From contig CM056397.1 of assembly GCA_029718625.1 (NCBI GenBank), forward strand, positions 3,372,590 through 3,436,589: DNA of 64,000 nt, in the 5' to 3' direction. The notes under the pieces were generated by a model, which was not told the DNA's origin, searched no databases, and saw nothing but the letters and a program-made list of their open reading frames with translations. The stretch's first letter is position 1, and every line of letters starts with the position of its first letter. The position numbers and the translations under genes were made by a program. Below are positions 60,663 through 64,000 of the stretch, one piece after another. The stretch comes from Synaphobranchus kaupii (lineage: Eukaryota; Chordata; Actinopteri; Anguilliformes; Synaphobranchidae).

Positions 60663-61635
60663 TTAAAGGGTAAGTTCGCTATTTTGGACCTTGGACCCTA
60701 TTTGCGGTCCGTCTTCCATGAACCTGACCCATGAAGACCCATTTTTCGCTGATCGGTCCAGTATTGAGTTCGGTACAGATTTCCTGTAGGCTCTCACTGG
60801 GCTACAATAGAAGTCAACGGGGCAATTAGAAATGTTATGGAAAAACAACGATACATGTGCTTTTATAGCTCAGTGTGTATTCTTACGGTCTCAGTATGCT
60901 CTCCTGTGAAATGTAGGCTATCGCAAACGCAAACCGAACGTTGAAACAACAGTTCCATTTGAAACAGAACTATTTCTCCGACCGCACTACCTCGCACTGA
61001 CTTCGGATAACATTACCTGCGCAACTTCAGCCTCTCTCTCTTCTCTTGCTCTCTTATCATCCATCTCTTGTAGTTCCGTGTCCGTGTATTCTGGCTCAAA
61101 TCTGTAGCGAGTAACGTCAGTCAAAATCGAATTCTTCGTCTTCGTAATCATTATAGTCATCCATCATCCAAGTTTTTTTGTGGAAATTGTAGCCTACGTT
61201 GCTGCAGGTAAACAAACGCAGACTGCTCAACTAGATAGTTTCGTAAACGGCCGGCACACCTTCCCGCTCCCCTACCCCCGACACATAGTACTCCGCGGGA
61301 GCAGCGAAAACAAGCAACAGAGAAATGCTTACTTCCAAGCCATGCCAAGCACGTAAAAATGTTCGGATTGAGATACATTTCACAGGAGAGCATACTGAGA
61401 CCGGTAACAATACATCCTGAGCTTCCCGTCTCATTTATTGTACATGAAAGCACATTTATCGAACATTTCTAATTGCCCCGTTGACTTCTATTGTAGCCCA
61501 GTGAGAGCCTACAGGAAATCTGTAGCGAACTCAATACTGGACCGATCAGCGAAAAAATGGACTTCATGGGTCAGGTTCATGGAAGACGGACCGCAAATAG
61601 GGTCCAAGGTCCAAAATAGCGAACTTACCCTTTAA
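60663..61635. mobile_element. MITE with about 190-bp inverted arms and TTAA flanks
   Basis: TTAA at 60663-60666 and 61632-61635. The arms start AGGGTAAGTTCGCTATTTTG and are inverse copies for about 190 bases (60667-60855 versus 61443-61631). The central 580 bp has no transposase. Similar short peptides read from both arms are just this arm translated twice. Confidence 0.93.
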
Positions 61636-61750
61636 ACACTCCACAGTGCACCCAAAGCAAATAAAATACGACAACAGTCTATCGGGGTTATTTTGAGTGT
61701 TTATACCATAATTTTTTAGGTCAAACTATCGTTGAATCCTTTACTTTGTG

Positions 61751-61911
61751 CTGACCTATATTCTCTGTGGAAGTACGGCGGCGGAGCAAACATGGCCATT
61801 GCAACTTGTTGTTCTTTTTTGTTGTTGTAGTCGACCAGTGCCGGCACTACATTCGTAGGTAACGTAAAGTATCGCTCCGCCGCCGTACGTCCACAGAGAA
61901 CATAGGTCAGC
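61751..61911. mobile_element. Short hairpin MITE
   Basis: CTGACCTATATTCTCTGTGG...ACGGCGGCGGAGC is inverted as GCTCCGCCGCCGTACG...CATAGGTCAG. Arms are about 37 bases and total length about 160 bp. The arms are CpG-rich. Confidence 0.9.
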
Positions 61912-64000
61912 ATTATTGGACCGACAACCATTAATGTTCGGTAAGCAGCTACACGAGAAAACCGTGAATAATGAATACCGTGCAACAAACCAAGACAATA
62001 ATATGGACAGTTCTAACATTATTTTAAATCACAAAACGGTTAACACAGCTGTCCGTGAATGATATAAAAATGTAGAATACTTCCGACTTATTATGGTGTA
62101 TCGTTTGTGCCCAAAAAAATCCACTGCTTTGCACATTTTCCACTTATCTAAAATGACAACACATGATAATATAATGTGAATCTGTTGATAACCTACCCTG
62201 TACAATAGTGAGTTAACTAGCCCGTGCGCTACATTCTAATGCCCTGCTAGCTACATCAAAAATTATGTAAAAAGTTACATTAATTCCGATCTGCGGTCGC
62301 TTTGACAAAATGGTTTATGTATCGGAATCTAATACCACATTCAAAAGTGGCCAAAATGAGAATTGGAAACGTCAGATTCAATGTGATTTTCGCTGTTCAC
62401 ACTTCCATAAAAAAATCTGATCTGTGTCACATTTCAGGAAAAAATTGGATCTGGGCCACTTTTTACCTGCAGTGTGTCAGCGTAGCCATAGAGAGTTATT
62501 AATCTGCAACGTCTTACTTTGGTATCTTTAGCTAACTTGCCTGCATTATGCCAAGGAGTCAGAGATGTATCGTTCCTCGGTGCAACGCCACCGGCTCTGT
62601 TAGCTTTCCAAGAGACGGAATGTATCGATAAGTTAGGTAATGCAAGGCAGTCTATTGTGTGTGAGTTTAGCCCCGTTTGGTCCAGAGAACTGGTAACTTA
62701 GTTAGCTAGCTAGTTTATGAATAATGTTAGCTAATAAATGATAACAATTCTCTCAGGACCAAGTGGATGAGGGCGCTACAACTAGCCATGTTCAATATAA
62801 TTACTAACGTTACTGTGTGACTGGGTTTTGCGGTGTATTTGTATGTATTTAGTAGTAATGTTACTTTAGGCAGACAAACAAGCTAACTTAGCTAGGTAAT
62901 GTTAGCTCTACCATTCGGTTACATCCCCGGTTCTCTCCTCGCGAAGACGGTGCTCAACCAATACAGCCGGGGCGGCGGCTGCAGCTGCCAGTGGCTTGAA
63001 TTAATACGGCTGTATTGCCTGAGCAACATCTTCGCAAGGAGAGTCTTCCACCACGAAGGAATCCTTTCAAACTCCTCCACCTCAAAACTCCCTGCAGTAC
63101 TGCTGTCACTCTTGTCGCTCGCATTTTGTTGTTTGAATGTTTAGTAGTGAGGAGAGAGCAGGAAGGGGGCTGAGCATAGAGCGTATTGCGTTCAGTGGGG
63201 CTGAGTCAGTTCACCAAGACACACCCTGCCACTCCTTGACCGTATGAATATTCATAATATGACTATGTGGCATCATCATCATCATATGACCACACCTACT
63301 CACAAGTTCCGGTTCAAATTGAAGCGGTAAAAAAGGCCTTAGAAAAGGCTCTGCAGTATCTCTTTAAAAGTTTGTCTTATTTACCTGACCCTCTCCGCCA
63401 AGAACAGAGCAAAGACGGCCCATGAGAAATTCCATAGCAGTTTCCTTGAATATAAAAGGCACTTTGTGTCCTCATCAGTCATTTGAAAGACATGCAATGT
63501 TCTTTAAAAAGGTATGTGACTTTATTACATTTTCTGTACTGAGATGGACTTATAAGGCGTTTTGATTCACTTTGTAGTACATTGTAGTAACGTGAGCTTC
63601 CTGCTAGCTAGCAGCGGACTGACGTTCAAATGTCAAAACGAGCTTACTGAAGCTTAACGTTAGTTGTGCAACAGAGACTTATATTTCCCAGAAGTCTCTA
63701 CAGCCCATAAGAAAATTATCTATTGGTCTAGTTTACATTAATGTAATTGTCTTTTGCAAGGTAACGTTAGCTACTTTACCTTGGGGCTTGGGCAACTTAG
63801 AATAGCTTACGTGTACGACGACAAAGACAATAACGTCAACGTTAATAACGTCATAAAAGTGGATTTGCCCCTCAATTTTATCCCCTAAGTGAGCAAGAGC
63901 TTTAATAATTGCCACCTGACAGCTGACTAAAACAGCAAAGCAAAAACTTTATTTTTCACGCAAACACACTTTGACTTTTTATTTACTGTATTTACAGCCA
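61912..64000. other. No gene recognised
   Basis: Non-coding DNA. A GC-richer stretch at 62.90-63.25 kb is open in one frame without domain. (CAT)n lies near 63272-63284. No RNA gene is supported. Confidence 0.45.

Noticed and set aside
60663..61635. Two homologous peptides read on opposite strands
   Set aside because: They are the same inverted arm of a MITE translated from each end, not a gene family.

Overview
This window is teleost fish nuclear DNA. The evidence is its AT-rich non-coding texture with TAGGCTAC and TAACGTTAGCTAGC words, long dinucleotide arrays, a salmonid-type (Sleeping Beauty-like) Tc1 arm, hAT, Tc1 and TTAA-type transposons, and fish repeat tails ending in (TAATG)n or (ATTATT)n. 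Species is not determinable; a clupeiform or protacanthopterygian genome would fit. There is one 500-base run of N (25789-26288).

Genes are nearly absent. The best host coding candidate is one exon on the + strand (24340-24441). It starts with an ATG, encodes an Arg-rich start followed by a hydrophobic signal-peptide-like stretch, and is bounded by a (CT)n polypyrimidine tract plus AG and by a GTGAGG donor. Its intron opens with a C-free, almost pure purine tract of about 1.2 kb that leads up to the assembly gap. A CpG-rich block near 0.9-1.4 kb and two GC/homeobox-motif-rich segments (3.67-3.88 kb, 28.33-28.79 kb) are candidate regulatory or conserved non-coding DNA. A reading frame open at the right edge of the gap (26289 on) is unrecognised.

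Layout. 0-6.4 kb: unique-looking DNA with (GT)71 and (CA)51 in inverted orientation. 6.4-7.1 kb: a hAT element with another hAT MITE inside, both with perfect 8-bp target duplications. 8.0-11.7 kb: a TTAA-flanked element carrying an internally deleted BED-finger hAT. 13-20.6 kb: Tc1 arm, tRNA-like SINE head, a 260-bp-arm inverted repeat, and a repeat copy interrupted by a 1.97-kb element. 24.3-28.8 kb: exon, purine tract, gap, LTR-like block. 30-32.7 kb: Tc1 transposase relic, a fish repeat with a terminal hairpin, two MITEs. 33.4-34.3 kb: likely solo LTR. 35.4-38.1 kb: copy C of a TTAA (piggyBac-like) family. 40.6-41.9 kb: hAT with perfect duplication. 43.2-58.0 kb: a nested composite between roughly 0.8-kb inverted arms, containing copies A and B of the same TTAA family, a 1.35-kb solo LTR, a hAT MITE, a 2-bp-TSD element, a short (TAATG)n element, and a 2.9-kb element in the right arm region. 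58.8-60 kb: GGTCC palindrome-rich duplicated minisatellite. 60.6-61.9 kb: two long-TIR MITEs.

The elements do not form a pathway. They record successive insertion events, several of which can be ordered because a paralogous copy in the same window preserves the empty site. The most distinctive signal is the TTAA family (A, B, C): all three copies keep a short minus-strand first exon with a shared (S/T)VxQVL(D/E)-type core, and copies B and C also keep a GGGNR-ending coding-like segment. I see no new gene system that I would claim with confidence.
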